Positions 1 through 9,867 of a stretch of 64,000 bases of DNA are shown here, one piece after another. Both the position numbers and the translations under genes were made by a program. Under the pieces are notes generated by a model. That model did no database searches, was not told where the DNA came from, and saw only the letters and a list, made by a program, of their open reading frames with translations. Position 1 is the first letter of the stretch; every line of letters starts with the position of its first letter. Origin of the DNA: Actinopolymorpha cephalotaxi (GTDB lineage: Bacteria > Actinomycetota > Actinomycetes > Propionibacteriales > Actinopolymorphaceae). Location: contig NZ_JACBZA010000001.1 of assembly GCF_013408535.1 (NCBI RefSeq), positions 4,920,850 through 4,984,849 of the forward strand. Direction: 5' to 3'.

Positions 1-1401
1 AACACAACCCAGCACAGCAGGCACAGCAGGCACAACCGAGCGGACCAGAACATCCCCTCGCCTCGCGAAGGCGCGGACCAGCACAGCCCGAACGGCGACC
101 GGCCGGTCGAGCGCCGCATCCGCGCCGCGGCCCAGGAACTGCGGCAGGCATGGGAACGCGACCCGCGCTGGGCCGGCATCCGACGCGACTACACCGCCGA
201 GGACGTCGTACGCCTGCGGGGTTCGGTGCCCGAGCAACACACCCTCGCGAAGCTCGGCGCGGAGCGGCTGTGGGAGCTGCTGCACGAGCGTGACTACGTG
301 GCCGCGCTCGGCGCGCTGACCGGTAACCAGGCCGTGCAGCAGGTACGCGCCGGACTGGAGGCGATCTACCTGTCCGGTTGGCAGGTCGCCGCCGACGCGA
401 ACCTCGCCGGCCAGACCTATCCGGACCAGAGCCTGTACCCCGCGAACTCCGTACCCCAGGTGGTTCGCCGGATCAACAACGCGCTCCAGCGAGCCGACCA
501 GATCACCTGGGCGGAGGGCGATGCGGACGCGCCGTACTGGCTGGCACCGATCGTGGCCGACGCGGAGGCCGGCTTCGGTGGCGTGCTGAACGCGTTCGAG
601 CTGATGAAGGCGATGATCGCCGCCGGCGCGGCCGGGGTGCACTGGGAGGACCAGCTGGCCTCGGAGAAGAAGTGCGGCCACCTCGGCGGCAAGGTGCTGA
701 TCCCCACCGGACAGCACATCCGCACGCTCAACGCGGCCCGGCTGGCGGCCGACGTGTCCGGCGTGCCGTCGCTGATCATCGCGCGGACGGACGCCCAGGC
801 GGCGACGCTGGTGACCAGCGACGTCGACGAACGCGACCGGGTGTTCGTCACCGGCGACCGGACCGCGGAGGGCTTCTACCGCGTCAACAACGGGTTGGCG
901 GCGTGCGTGTCCAGGGGGCTCGCCTACGCGCCGTACTCCGATCTGTTGTGGATGGAGACGTCCAAGCCGGACCTGGAGGTGGCGCGGGAGTTCGCCGAGG
1001 CGATCAAGGCGGAGTACCCGGACCAGATGCTCGCCTACAACTGCTCGCCGTCGTTCAACTGGAAGCAGCACCTGGACGACGGGACGATCGCGAAGTTCCA
1101 GCGCGAGCTGGGCGAGATGGGTTACGCGTTCCAGTTCATCACGCTGGCAGGGTTCCATGCGCTGAACGAGTCGATGTTCGACCTCGCCAAGGGATACGCG
1201 CGAGACGGCATGACGGCGTACGTCGCCCTGCAGGAACGCGAGTTCGCCGCCGAGTCCGACGGCTACACCGCCACCCGGCACCAGCGCGAGGTGGGGACCG
1301 GCTACTTCGACCTGGTGAGCACGGCCATCTCGCCCCAGTCGGCGACGACGGCACTCACCGGATCGACGGAGGAGGAGCAGTTCACCTCCACCGGCCGCTG
1401 A
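1..1401 (+). CDS. aceA: isocitrate lyase, 5' end beyond the window
   Basis: Isocitrate lyase cleaves isocitrate to glyoxylate and succinate in the cytosolic glyoxylate shunt, allowing growth on acetate or fatty acids. The active-site signature KKCGH lies in [11 protein letters not shown] (bases about 661-690), with the family's DTDAQ-like strand (IIARTDAQ) after it. The reading frame is open from base 1. The stretch [20 protein letters not shown] just before the GTG at 226 matches the usual N-terminus of the family, so 226 is an internal codon, not the start. The first ~40 visible residues are low-complexity, with a CAGCA-type repeat, and the true start may be there or left of the window. A 13-bp hairpin follows the stop. 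No malate synthase gene is seen nearby. Identity is certain; the start is not. Confidence 0.96.
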   Translation, partial: NTTQHSRHSRHNRADQNIPSPREGADQHSPNGDRPVERRIRAAAQELRQAWERDPRWAGIRRDYTAEDVVRLRGSVPEQHTLAKLGAERLWELLHERDYVAALGALTGNQAVQQVRAGLEAIYLSGWQVAADANLAGQTYPDQSLYPANSVPQVVRRINNALQRADQITWAEGDADAPYWLAPIVADAEAGFGGVLNAFELMKAMIAAGAAGVHWEDQLASEKKCGHLGGKVLIPTGQHIRTLNAARLAADVSGVPSLIIARTDAQAATLVTSDVDERDRVFVTGDRTAEGFYRVNNGLAACVSRGLAYAPYSDLLWMETSKPDLEVAREFAEAIKAEYPDQMLAYNCSPSFNWKQHLDDGTIAKFQRELGEMGYAFQFITLAGFHALNESMFDLAKGYARDGMTAYVALQEREFAAESDGYTATRHQREVGTGYFDLVSTAISPQSATTALTGSTEEEQFTSTGR

Positions 1402-1444
1402 ACCGAGGTCGTGAAGCACGGCCTGGCGACCACACCAGGGGGCC

Positions 1445-1487
1445 GGGGCCGCCGCGGGACGTCCGGTCGACGTTCCGCGGCGGCCCC
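1445..1487. terminator. hairpin after aceA
   Basis: Perfect 13-bp inverted repeat (arms 1445-1457 and 1475-1487, 17-base loop) 44 bases after the aceA stop. There is no T-run, as usual for actinobacterial terminators. It lies between the convergent aceA and SGNH hydrolase genes, so it may serve both. Confidence 0.7.
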
Positions 1488-1551
1488 TCACGTTCACCGG
1501 CAACGTGTTTCCGACGAGAACGTGGTCCGCGACGAATCGGCGCCGAGCAGA

Positions 1552-2388
1552 TCAGATCCGGGCTCTACGACTGGCGGCCAGGCTGCTGAGTGCGGGGCCC
1601 ACCAGGTCGGCGTAGCCGCGCTGTCCGGGCCGGTTCGGGTGGTAGGACTCGGCGACCGGGTTGGACAGGCCGTTGATCCATTCCGCGTCCGCGCACACCG
1701 AGTGCCCGGTGAACGGATCCCTCGCGTCGGCGTAGCCGAACCCGTGCGCGGCCGCCCGCGCCGCGATCGTCGTCGCCAGCAGGTCCGCGGTGGCGTTCAG
1801 CGCCCGCTGCTCGCTCGCGCTGATCCGGGACGCGAGGTTGCACTCACGCCCGTTGAACAGCCGCGGGTACCCGACCACCAGCACCCTGGCACGCGGGGCG
1901 GCGGCCCGGATCGCGGCGTACAACCCGTCGAGCCGGGCCGGCAGAACCGTGCGGATGACGGTGTTCGCGTGGTCGATCTGGTCCCAGCAGGTCAGCGGCC
2001 ACGGCAGCGCGCACCGCAGGAGCACGTTGCCGAAGCCCGCGTCGTTGCCGCCGGCGGACACGGTCACCAGCGCCGCACCGGAAGGGATGCCGCCGACCTG
2101 GCCGCGCACCCCGGCGACGGTCGCGCCCGCACAGGCGAGGAACGTCAGCCTGGCACCGATCCGGGCCGCGTCCAGGACGGGATAGCTGAGTGGCGAGCGG
2201 TAGCAGGACCCGCTGTCGGGATAGTACGAGCGGGTGCCGAGCCCGGAGGAGTAGGAGTCCCCGAGCGCGGCGTAGGCCGGCGGGGCCGCCTGCGCCGGCG
2301 CGGCGAACACCACCGAGCCGGACGCGAATCCCAACAGGACAAGGATGGTGCGCAGCCGAAGCCGCCGACGCTTTCGTAGGACGAACAT
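1552..2388 (-). CDS. secreted SGNH/GDSL-family hydrolase
   Basis: A 278-residue exported esterase/lipase-like protein. An arginine-rich start (RKRRRLRLR), a hydrophobic stretch and an AQAA site at about residue 34 form a Sec signal peptide. SGNH blocks are visible: GDSYSSG with the nucleophile serine (about residue 44), AGATV, SAGGND with the oxyanion Gly/Asn, and SYHPNRPGQRGY carrying the catalytic His near the C-terminus. Several cysteines probably form disulfides, as in Streptomyces-type SGNH lipases. The substrate could be a lipid, an acyl-sugar or another ester; the sequence does not say. It is a single gene, downstream of but 256 bases from the sugar isomerase operon on the same strand. 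Confidence 0.88.
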   Translation of the reverse strand: MFVLRKRRRLRLRTILVLLGFASGSVVFAAPAQAAPPAYAALGDSYSSGLGTRSYYPDSGSCYRSPLSYPVLDAARIGARLTFLACAGATVAGVRGQVGGIPSGAALVTVSAGGNDAGFGNVLLRCALPWPLTCWDQIDHANTVIRTVLPARLDGLYAAIRAAAPRARVLVVGYPRLFNGRECNLASRISASEQRALNATADLLATTIAARAAAHGFGYADARDPFTGHSVCADAEWINGLSNPVAESYHPNRPGQRGYADLVGPALSSLAASRRARI

Positions 2389-2644
2389 GTCCCGGACCCC
2401 TTTGCCGCCCGCAGGTCACGGGGTCGCGGCCCGGCATGGTGGTCGGGGCGCGCCTCGATGTGCCCACAGCGTGCGACGTGGGTGCGTTCGGGGCAATAGC
2501 CGAAGCTGTACGACTTATCGCGGCATCGGATACTTCCGTACGACCGCACTCCGGAGCGGATCTCTACCGCGTACAGCGGATCCGGGCGTGGCGGGTGATC
2601 CCCGGATCCATCCCGGGACGAGGCGACCGGGGTCGGGCCGCGAC

Positions 2645-3772
2645 TCAGCCGGCTGTGCCGGGCGTGCCGGGCGTGCCGGGCCCACCGGGCGTGCCGGGCC
2701 CGCCGGGTGCGCCGGATGCGGCGGACCCGCTGTCGTCGCCGGAGGTCCGCGGCGCGACGGCCTCGATCGTCCCGTCGGCGGTCACGGCGTACGACGGAAC
2801 CACCGGTGCGGCGAAGCTCAGCCGGGCGAACGCCAGCGCCTCCACCAGGTCGGCCTCCCGCTCCGTACGACCGGGGGCCTTGCGGGTGTTGACCTCCAGC
2901 ACGATGCTGCCGGTGAAGCCGCGGCGGGCGAGGAGTTCGAGGACGTCGGAACAGCGCTGGCTGCCTCGCCCGGGCACCAGGTGCTCGTCCTTGTTGGAGC
3001 CGCTGCCGTCGGCGAGGTGGATGTGGGTGAGCCGGTCACCGAGGTCGTACGCCATTTGGTACGCGTCCACGCCGGCGGTCGCGGTGTGGGACAGGTCGAG
3101 CGTCACCTCGGCGTAGTCGAAGTCCCGCGGATCCCAGCCGGGCAGGTAGGCCTGGACGCCCTGACCCGCGGCCTTCCACGGAAACATGTTCTCCACCGCG
3201 AGGCTGACCCCGCTCTCGGCCTGGCGCCGGGCGATGCCGCCGACGAAGTCGCGGGCGTAGTCGCGCTGCCACCGGAACGGCGGGTGCACGACCACCACGG
3301 ACGCGCCCAGGGCCTTGGCGGCCTCGGCACTGCGGTCGATCTTGCCCCACGGGTCGGTGCCCCAGACCCGCTGCGTGATGAGCAGGGTCGGCGCGTGGAT
3401 CGACACGATCGGCACCTGGTGGTAGTCGCTGATCCGGCGCAGCGCGTCGACGTCCTGGCTCAGCGGGTCGGCGCCGACCATGACCTCCACCCCGTCGAAG
3501 CCGAGCCGGGCGGCCAACTCGAACGCGGTGGCCGTCGACTCCGGATAGACCGAGGCCGTGGACAGGGCGATCCGGGCGTCCGGCACGCGCACGACGGCGT
3601 CCTTGCCGCGCACGTGGGTCGAGGGCACAACGGGCTGCACGGGCTGCACGGGCTGCACGGGCCCCAGCGTACGGCTCGCGTCCCCCGCCGACGCGCCGAG
3701 TGCGGATTGCCCGGCGAATACCCGGTGATCACCTGAGGTTCGCTCCGGCGAACCCCCGGGCCGTGCGGTCAC
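2645..3772 (-). CDS. sugar phosphate isomerase/epimerase-like TIM-barrel protein
   Basis: A 375-residue protein of the AP-endonuclease-2-type TIM barrel (xylose isomerase-like). Core motifs are [46 protein letters not shown] and VLEVNT; the Glu, Asp and His residues in these would bind a divalent metal. The substrate is not predictable. The GTG start overlaps the stop of the upstream kinase gene by four bases (GTGA), which argues for translational coupling. That start gives a ~65-residue leader with a QPVQPVQP repeat; an internal GTG nearer the barrel is possible. The C-terminus is a collagen-like run of [12 protein letters not shown] triplets, not part of the fold. M. tuberculosis also has a gene of this family (Rv0498) close to its ppx1 (Rv0496). 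Confidence 0.85.
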   Translation of the reverse strand: MTARPGGSPERTSGDHRVFAGQSALGASAGDASRTLGPVQPVQPVQPVVPSTHVRGKDAVVRVPDARIALSTASVYPESTATAFELAARLGFDGVEVMVGADPLSQDVDALRRISDYHQVPIVSIHAPTLLITQRVWGTDPWGKIDRSAEAAKALGASVVVVHPPFRWQRDYARDFVGGIARRQAESGVSLAVENMFPWKAAGQGVQAYLPGWDPRDFDYAEVTLDLSHTATAGVDAYQMAYDLGDRLTHIHLADGSGSNKDEHLVPGRGSQRCSDVLELLARRGFTGSIVLEVNTRKAPGRTEREADLVEALAFARLSFAAPVVPSYAVTADGTIEAVAPRTSGDDSGSAASGAPGGPGTPGGPGTPGTPGTAG

Positions 3773-4803
3773 GACCCGCCGGGGCCGGGGTGTGCCACCG
3801 CGCTGTGCGCCACCACGCTGGCCAGGTGGGGTACGTCACTTCCGGCGGCCAGCCGGGCGGCGCCGCTCATCGAGCCGCCGGCCGGGTCCCGCAGCGTGGC
3901 CGCCGGGCAGGATGCGGCGAGCTCGGCGGCGAACGCCTCGAAGACGACCGGCGCTCCGAGTACGCCACCCGCCCAGGAGACCGGGACGCTTCCCCCGGGC
4001 GCGTCCGGGAACGCCCGGCGGGCCGCGGTGGCCGCGCTGGTCGCGAGGTCCCGGCCCGCCCGCAGGCACAGGCTCCTGGCCACGGCGTCGTCCTCGGGTG
4101 GTCCGGCCGCCTGGGTGACCTGCGCGGAGAACGCCGCGACGTCGGCGACCAGGGACGGTGAGGCGTACCACCGCTTGATCGCCAGCCGCAGCGGCGCGCC
4201 GACCAGGCGTTCGGCGCGTTCGGTGAGTACGGTCGCCGGCCCGCGCCCCTCGTACCCCTCGAGCGCCGCGCGCATCCCGGCCAGCCCGATCGAGAAGCCC
4301 CCGCCGGCGTCGCCGAACAGGTAGCCGAGCCCGTCGACGTTGAGCAGGTCGCCGGCGGCGGTGACCGCGAGGCAGGCGACGCCGGTGCCCGCGGCGATCA
4401 CCACGCCGGGCGCACCGGCCAGTACGCCGAGGTGCGTGGTCACGTCGTCGCCGGTGAGCAGGACGCGGCGGGCACCGAGCCGGTGGGCGACCAGCGGCGC
4501 GAGCCGGCGCCGGCTGTCCGGGTCGGACGCGCCGCCGGCCAGGCCGAGGGCCACGACGTCGACCGGTGCCGGCCGGCCCAGCGCCTCCCAGGCGTCCTCC
4601 ACCCGCCGGCACTGCTGCTCGACCGGGTCCTCCCCCAGCGTCCACTGGAACCCCGGGACCGACACCTGCCGGACGAACCCGGGCGCCGCCGCCCCGGGTT
4701 CACCGGTTCCGGCGTCGGCATCGCCATCGGAGTCGACGAGCAGCCCCATCCGCAGCATGGTCTGGCCACCGTCGACGGCCAGCCGGACCGGGCCGCTCAC
4801 CAC
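3769..4803 (-). CDS. BadF/BadG/BcrA-family ATPase, probable N-acetylglucosamine-type kinase
   Basis: A 344-residue protein of the ASKHA fold. The phosphate-1 loop is [12 protein letters not shown] (residues about 9-20) and the second ATP loop is [13 protein letters not shown], followed by [14 protein letters not shown], typical of the BadF/N-acetylglucosamine kinase branch. It probably phosphorylates an amino sugar or related compound in the cytosol; the sequence does not identify the substrate. It is the middle gene of a three-gene minus-strand operon: 33 bases after ppx/GppA and overlapping the isomerase gene by four bases. That arrangement suggests the kinase product feeds the isomerase. 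Confidence 0.85.
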   Translation of the reverse strand: MVSGPVRLAVDGGQTMLRMGLLVDSDGDADAGTGEPGAAAPGFVRQVSVPGFQWTLGEDPVEQQCRRVEDAWEALGRPAPVDVVALGLAGGASDPDSRRRLAPLVAHRLGARRVLLTGDDVTTHLGVLAGAPGVVIAAGTGVACLAVTAAGDLLNVDGLGYLFGDAGGGFSIGLAGMRAALEGYEGRGPATVLTERAERLVGAPLRLAIKRWYASPSLVADVAAFSAQVTQAAGPPEDDAVARSLCLRAGRDLATSAATAARRAFPDAPGGSVPVSWAGGVLGAPVVFEAFAAELAASCPAATLRDPAGGSMSGAARLAAGSDVPHLASVVAHSAVAHPGPGGS

Positions 4804-4836
4804 GCGGATCCGGTCACGCGGAGTCCTCCGGCGGCC

Positions 4837-5778
4837 TCACGCGAAATCCTCCGGAGGCATCGTGTCGAGGTGGCGCAGGATGACGCCCTCGCGAAGTGCC
4901 CAGGGGCAGATCTCCAGCTCCTCCACCTCGAGGATGTCCATCGCCGCCTCGGCCACCAGTGCGCCCGCCAGCAACTGCGGAGCACGGCCGGCCGACACCC
5001 CGGGCAGCTGGGCCCGCTCCGAGCTCGGCATCTCGGCCAGCTTGGGGATCCACTGGTGCAGGACCTCCCGTGTCAACGTGCGCTTGACATAGGGGCCCTC
5101 GGCGGAGGGTGCCGCACCACAGACCCGGGCGAGCTGCCGGAAGGTCTTCGACGTACCCACGACGTGGTCGGGCGCGCCGTACCTCAGCACCTGGCCGGCG
5201 TTCTTCGCGATCTCCGCGCGGGCGAACTTCCGCAGGTCCTTCACCTCACCCCGCGAGGGCGGGTCGGCAGTGAACCAGGCGCGGGTCAGCCGGCCGGCAC
5301 CGAGCGGCACCGACAGCGCGGCGTCGGGGTCCTCGTCCACGCCGGTGGCGATCTCCAGGGAGCCGCCGCCGATGTCCAGCACCAGCAGCCGGCGCGAGGA
5401 CCAGCCGAACCACCGGCGTACCGCGAGGAACGTCAGCCGGGCCTCCTGGTCACCGCTGAGCACCCCGAGGTGGACACCGGTGGACGCGTCCACCGAGGCC
5501 AGCACGTCGTCGCCGTTGGTGGCCTCCCGGACCGCGGAGGTCGCGAACGCGAGCACGGACTGGCAGCCCTTGTCCTCGCCGATCTCCAGCGCCTCGCCGA
5601 CAAGATCCTCCAGCGCGGAGACACCCGAGGACGAGATCGCGCCGTCGTCGTTCAGATGCTCGGCGAGCCGGAGCTCGGTCTTGTGGGAGTAGGCAGGCAG
5701 CGGGCGGGCGCCGAGGCGCGCGTCCACCACCAGCAGATGGACAGTGTTGGAGCCCACGTCGAGTACACCGAGCCGCAT
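4837..5778 (-). CDS. Ppx/GppA family phosphatase (exopolyphosphatase-like)
   Basis: A 313-residue ASKHA-fold protein. The first phosphate loop is [17 protein letters not shown] at the N-terminus and the second is [14 protein letters not shown] near residue 142. It matches the short actinobacterial Ppx proteins (M. tuberculosis Rv0496, about 330 residues), which lack the C-terminal HD domain of long E. coli Ppx. The family releases phosphate from short-chain polyphosphate and/or hydrolyses pppGpp. ATG start with no competing start. First gene of the ppx - kinase - isomerase unit. The 220-base divergent gap to the next gene probably holds its promoter. Confidence 0.92.
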   Translation of the reverse strand: MRLGVLDVGSNTVHLLVVDARLGARPLPAYSHKTELRLAEHLNDDGAISSSGVSALEDLVGEALEIGEDKGCQSVLAFATSAVREATNGDDVLASVDASTGVHLGVLSGDQEARLTFLAVRRWFGWSSRRLLVLDIGGGSLEIATGVDEDPDAALSVPLGAGRLTRAWFTADPPSRGEVKDLRKFARAEIAKNAGQVLRYGAPDHVVGTSKTFRQLARVCGAAPSAEGPYVKRTLTREVLHQWIPKLAEMPSSERAQLPGVSAGRAPQLLAGALVAEAAMDILEVEELEICPWALREGVILRHLDTMPPEDFA

Positions 5779-5999
5779 GCCCCGACGCTACCGGTTGCCG
5801 GGCGCCGACTCTCGCCGTGTCCGACACAAATCGGTACGTACGCAACCGATCGGTCCGCTCTGATCCCTCGGGGTTCCCACGGGCTGGTCGGGCGTACCCG
5901 CCTACCCGCAGTGCCTGCGGTGTCGCGCGACACTCCGCTCGCGCGGCGATTTCCCCGGGGGTCCCACGCGACGAACCCACCGGGGCGTAGGGTTCCGGC

Positions 6000-6893
6000 G
6001 TGCCCGAGGTATCACTCGACTTTCCCCGCGCGTGGGTGGAGTTCACCGACCCGGCGGACGCCGACCAGGTGGTCCGCGCCGACCTGACCTGGCTGACGTC
6101 CAGCTACAACTGCATCTTCGGTGCCGGCTGCCCCGGCATCTTCCACGAGAAGCCGGATGCCGGATGCTGCGTGCTCGGCGCCCATTTCGCCGACAAGGCG
6201 GACGAGAAGCGCGTGCGTGGGTACGCCAAGAAGCTCACCGCCGAGGACTGGCAGTACCGCGCCGAGGGCCGCCGTGACGGCTTCGTCGAGCTCGACGAGG
6301 ACGGCGACCGCAAGACCCGGGTCGTCGACGGCGCGTGCATCTTCCACAACCGCGAGGGCTTCGCCGGCGGCACCGGGTGCGCCCTGCACAGGTACGCCCT
6401 GCGCACCGGCGTGCACCCGCTGACGACCAAGCCCGACGTGTGCTGGCAGCTGCCGATCCGGCGGCTCTACCGCGACGTCGAGCTGACCGACGGCACGACG
6501 TACACCGAGGTCACGATCACCGAGTACGACCGCCGTGGCTGGGGCCCGGGCGGACACGACTTCGAGTGGTACTGCACCGGCAACACCGAGGCGCACAACG
6601 CGCCCGAGCCGGTCTACCTCAACAGTCGCGCCGAGCTGGTCGAGCTGCTCGGCCAGGAGGCCTACGACGAGGTGGCCAAGCACTGCGAGGCGCACCTGGC
6701 CTCCAAACAGCCGGTCGCGCGTCACCCCGCCGACCCCGAGCCGGCCGAGGAGCCTCGCCGGGCGAAGTCCGGGAAGGCGGGCAAGTCCGAGACGTCAGGG
6801 AAGGCGGGGAAGCCCGGCCGGAACGGCTCGAGCACCTTGCCGCGCAAGCTGCCCTCCACCCAGCAGCCGACGGGCGACGGCGCCCAGTCGTAG
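6000..6893 (+). CDS. cysteine-rich conserved protein of unknown function
   Basis: A 297-residue cytosolic protein with a conserved-looking cysteine set: [43 protein letters not shown] and WYCTGN. The spacing resembles zinc- or Fe-S-binding families (YkgJ/DUF3109-like), but I cannot place it firmly. The residues up to about 235 look folded. The tail is a Lys/Ser/Gly-rich low-complexity region ([15 protein letters not shown]) that is probably disordered. The GTG start is the first in frame with the conserved region. It is divergent from the ppx operon, and a methyltransferase gene follows 36 bases downstream, so the two may be co-transcribed. No function is assigned. Confidence 0.75.
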   Translation: MPEVSLDFPRAWVEFTDPADADQVVRADLTWLTSSYNCIFGAGCPGIFHEKPDAGCCVLGAHFADKADEKRVRGYAKKLTAEDWQYRAEGRRDGFVELDEDGDRKTRVVDGACIFHNREGFAGGTGCALHRYALRTGVHPLTTKPDVCWQLPIRRLYRDVELTDGTTYTEVTITEYDRRGWGPGGHDFEWYCTGNTEAHNAPEPVYLNSRAELVELLGQEAYDEVAKHCEAHLASKQPVARHPADPEPAEEPRRAKSGKAGKSETSGKAGKPGRNGSSTLPRKLPSTQQPTGDGAQS

Positions 6894-6929
6894 GCGCCGC
6901 CCGGAGGGGTCTGTCGTAGCCTCCGGGGT

Positions 6930-7628
6930 GTGCCCCGCATCGCCACCGGCGCCACCCCGAGCCCCAACATCTGGAACAACCCCGCGACGTACGAGCTGGA
7001 GAACGCCGCGGTCGACCCCGACGGCGTTCTCGAACGCGCCATGTCCGGTCACCGGACCTGGGCCGGCGCGCGAGTCCTCGACGTGGGCTGCGGCACCGGC
7101 TACCACCTGCCCCGGTTCGCCGCCGAGGCCGCCGGGGTGATCGGTGTCGAGCCGCACCGCGGCCTGGCCGAACAGGCCCGCCGTCGCTGCGCCGGGCTGG
7201 CGAACGTCGAGGTCCGGCAGGGTTCCGCGCAGGCGCTGCCCGTCCCGGACGCCTCGGTGGACGTGGTGCACGCACGCTGGGCGTACTTCTTCGGTCCCGG
7301 ATGCGAGCCGGGGCTGGCCGAGCTGTCCCGGGTCGTCCGGCGCGGCGGGGCGGCGTTCGTGATCGACAACGACGCCACCCGGAGCACGTTCGGCGGGTGG
7401 TTCCGGGAGGCGTTTCCGGCGTACGACCCGGATGCGGTGGAACGCTTCTGGACGGTCCGCGGCTGGTCGCGTACGCCCCTGGACATCTCGTGGAGGTTCG
7501 ACCGGCGGGCCGACTTCGAGGCGGTCGTCCGGATCGAGTTCCGGCCCGAGGTGGCCGAACGCGTGATCGCCGAACACACCGGTGTCGAGGTCGACTACGC
7601 CGTCAACCTGTGGTGGCGGACGTTCTGA
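6930..7628 (+). CDS. class I SAM-dependent methyltransferase
   Basis: A 232-residue protein. SAM-binding motif I is VLDVGCGTGYHL (residues about 49-60), the acidic strand is VIGVEPHRG, then GSAQALPVPDASVDVVHARW gives the motif II/III region of the Methyltransf_11 type. The C-terminal half (RSTFGGWFREAFPAYDPD) resembles proteins usually annotated only as methyltransferases. The acceptor is unknown. GTG start, 36 bases after the cysteine-rich gene. It ends convergently with trmO, leaving about 60 bases between the stops. Confidence 0.85.
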   Translation: MPRIATGATPSPNIWNNPATYELENAAVDPDGVLERAMSGHRTWAGARVLDVGCGTGYHLPRFAAEAAGVIGVEPHRGLAEQARRRCAGLANVEVRQGSAQALPVPDASVDVVHARWAYFFGPGCEPGLAELSRVVRRGGAAFVIDNDATRSTFGGWFREAFPAYDPDAVERFWTVRGWSRTPLDISWRFDRRADFEAVVRIEFRPEVAERVIAEHTGVEVDYAVNLWWRTF

Positions 7629-7671
7629 GCGGACAGCCCCACGGCATTCGGACCGTCGTGCGGACCGATCC

Positions 7672-7704
7672 TCAGGAGTAGCTGCTCGTCAGGAGTAGCT
7701 GCTC
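7672..7704. repeat. two 17-bp tandem copies spanning the trmO stop codon
   Basis: The block TCAGGAGTAGCTGCTC occurs at 7672-7687 and again at 7689-7704, separated by one base. The second copy carries the trmO stop (7689-7691) and the last codons (SSYS). The first is a direct duplicate just beyond the stop. Confidence 0.9.
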
Positions 7705-8240
7705 ATCAGCTGCCGGGTCCAGGCCGGCTCCCGGACGGGTCCGCGCGGGCCGTACTCCTCGAAGTACGGCTTGACGTCCAGCACGGGTGTGCCGTCCACC
7801 GCGTCCAGCCCGCGCACCGTCAGCTCCAGGCCGTTCACCGCGACCAGCTCGCACCGGGAGACCCCGAGGTGGTTGAGCCGGTGCTGGGTACGGTCGGCGA
7901 GGATTCCGACCCGCGGCCAGTGCGGGTTGCTGCGCGGGTGGGCCGCGCCGGATCTGGCCCGGGTCGACCGGTGGAAGTGGAAGATCACCTCGAGGTGGGA
8001 GAACGCCGCCAGGCCCTGGGTCGCCGACGGCTCCAGCAGGTCCGGGTCGAGAACGATCCTCGCCGTCTCCTGGTCCCACCTGTCGTCGCGGATCTCCCGT
8101 CGGCCACCGTGGACGTACCCGAGGGGTACGAGGGTGATCTGTGGGACCTGTGTGCCTGGTGCGCCCTGGGCGCTCTGGGTGCCCTGTGTGCTCACGTTCG
8201 AACTGGTCTCGGTGCTCACATCTCCCGAGCGTAGAACCAT
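7689..8240 (-). CDS. trmO: TrmO/TsaA-family tRNA methyltransferase
   Basis: A 183-residue protein of the UPF0066 (TsaA/YaeB) family, whose E. coli member N-methylates the t6A modification of tRNA-Thr using SAM. Features include ITLVPLGYV at the N-terminal strand, LEVIFHFHRS, the RSNPHWPRVGI segment matching the HPR-type core, HRLNHLGVSRCELV, and LDAVDGTPVLDVKPYF near the C-terminus, the most conserved part of the family. The ATG at 8240 is my choice. The frame extends upstream, but that region lies in the divergent promoter of radA. The ~30 residues before the domain are Ser/Thr/Gln-rich. A partial duplication follows the stop. Confidence 0.85.
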   Translation of the reverse strand: MVLRSGDVSTETSSNVSTQGTQSAQGAPGTQVPQITLVPLGYVHGGRREIRDDRWDQETARIVLDPDLLEPSATQGLAAFSHLEVIFHFHRSTRARSGAAHPRSNPHWPRVGILADRTQHRLNHLGVSRCELVAVNGLELTVRGLDAVDGTPVLDVKPYFEEYGPRGPVREPAWTRQLMSSYS

Positions 8241-8412
8241 GGAGGCGGTCCACCCAGGGATTTGGGGGCGGCTCGGCGCGCCTGTCCGCAACCTGCCGCC
8301 GGGCCGGTGGGATCCGGCCGTTCCGCGACCCGCGCGTGACGAAAGCGTGACCGAAACTCGATCCTGCCCGCTGTCGGGTGGTTTGTCGGTGGCGACCTCT
8401 AGCCTCGCGGGC

Positions 8413-9861
8413 ATGGCGAAAACGTCGACGTCTCGAACCCTCCGCCCCTCCTACCGTTGCGGCGAGTGCGGCTGGCAGACCACCAAGTGGATCGGCCGGT
8501 GCGGTGAGTGCCAGGCCTGGGGCACGGTCGAGGAGACCGGGGTCGGCGCCGCCCGGGTGACGGTGACCAGCGCGCAGCCGGTCACCCGGCCCGCCATCCC
8601 GATCGACGAGGTCGACGTCGAGGCCGCGCGCGCCGAGCCCACCCGGATCGGCGAGCTCGACCGGGTGCTCGGCGGCGGCCTGGTCCCCGGCGCGGTGGTC
8701 CTGGTGGCCGGCGAGCCCGGCGTCGGCAAGTCGACCCTGCTGCTGGAGACCGCGGCCGAGCGGGCGCGGGCGGGTGGGCGGAGCCTCTACGTGTCCGGCG
8801 AGGAGTCCGCCGCCCAGGTCCGGCTGCGGGCGGAGCGGGTCGGCGCCATGGCGCCGCAGCTGTTCCTGACCGCCGAGACCGACCTGGGCGCGGTGCTCGG
8901 CCAGATCGACGCCGTACGCCCCGACCTGATCGTGCTCGACTCGGTCCAGACGGTGGCGTCGGCCCAGGTCGACGGCGCGCCGGGCGGAGTCACGCAGGTA
9001 CGCGAGGTCGCGGGCGCACTCATCCGGGTGGCCAAGGAACGCAACATCGCCACGATCGTCGTCGGCCACGTGACCAAGGACGGCTCCATCGCCGGCCCGC
9101 GTGCCCTGGAGCACCTGGTCGACGTGGTGCTGCACTTCGAGGGCGAGCGGCACTCCAGGCTGCGGCTGGTCCGGGCGGTGAAGAACCGCTACGGCCCGAC
9201 CGACGAGGTGGGCTGTTTCGACTTCGCCGACGGCGGCCTGCAGAGCCTGCCCGACCCCAGCGGTCTCTTCCTCACCCGCCGGGCGGTCCCGGTGTCCGGC
9301 AGCTGCGTCACGGTGACGCTGGAGGGCAAGCGGCCCCTGCTGGCCGAGGTCCAGTCGCTGGTGGCGGCCAGCGCCCTGGGCACGCCCCGGCGGGCCACGT
9401 CCGGGCTCGACTCCAGCCGGATGTCGATGATCCTCGCCGTGCTCGAACGCCGCTGCAACCTGCGCATCGGCAACCAGGACGTCTACGCCTCCACCGTGGG
9501 CGGGGTGAAGCTGCGCGAGCCGGCGTCGGACCTCGCGGTCGCGGTCGCGGTGGCCAGCGCCACCATCGACCAGCCGCTGCCGCCGTACATGATCGCGATC
9601 GGCGAGGTCGGCCTGGGCGGCGACATCCGCCGGGTGACCGGTGTCGAACGCCGGCTGTCGGAGGCGATGCGGCTGGGCTTCACCGACGCGATCGTCCCGC
9701 CCGACAGCGGCAACCCACCCGACGGCATCCGCGCCTGGGAGGCGAGCAACGTGAGCGAAGCGCTGCAGGCGGTCAGCCGGCTGGTCAAGGTGGTCCGCCT
9801 CGAGCAGCCGGACGAGCCCCAGGAACAGTGGGAGCCGCAGCAGCCCTGGGAGAAGTGGTGA
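8413..9861 (+). CDS. radA: DNA repair protein RadA
   Basis: A 482-residue RecA-like helicase that promotes branch migration in recombinational repair. The N-terminal zinc finger has Cys 16, 19, 30 and 33 (CGEC...CGEC). Walker A is GEPGVGKST at residues 100-108. The RadA-specific KNRYG motif is near residue 257 and is followed by GCFDFADGGL. The C-terminal third is a Lon-protease-like ring domain without protease function. The ATG at 8413 puts the zinc finger in the usual place. In most actinobacteria disA follows directly. Here a convergent rhamnosidase gene and an inverted-repeat block intervene. Confidence 0.97.
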   Translation: MAKTSTSRTLRPSYRCGECGWQTTKWIGRCGECQAWGTVEETGVGAARVTVTSAQPVTRPAIPIDEVDVEAARAEPTRIGELDRVLGGGLVPGAVVLVAGEPGVGKSTLLLETAAERARAGGRSLYVSGEESAAQVRLRAERVGAMAPQLFLTAETDLGAVLGQIDAVRPDLIVLDSVQTVASAQVDGAPGGVTQVREVAGALIRVAKERNIATIVVGHVTKDGSIAGPRALEHLVDVVLHFEGERHSRLRLVRAVKNRYGPTDEVGCFDFADGGLQSLPDPSGLFLTRRAVPVSGSCVTVTLEGKRPLLAEVQSLVAASALGTPRRATSGLDSSRMSMILAVLERRCNLRIGNQDVYASTVGGVKLREPASDLAVAVAVASATIDQPLPPYMIAIGEVGLGGDIRRVTGVERRLSEAMRLGFTDAIVPPDSGNPPDGIRAWEASNVSEALQAVSRLVKVVRLEQPDEPQEQWEPQQPWEKW

Positions 9862-9867
9862 GCCCCG

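Noticed and set aside
226-1401. GTG at 226 as the isocitrate lyase start
   Set aside because: Typical N-terminal family sequence ([16 protein letters not shown]) is coded in frame before it, and the frame is open to base 1.
5830-5850. ATCGGT/ACCGAT inverted repeat in the ppx divergent gap as an operator
   Set aside because: Only six-base arms and no regulator gene nearby; could be chance.
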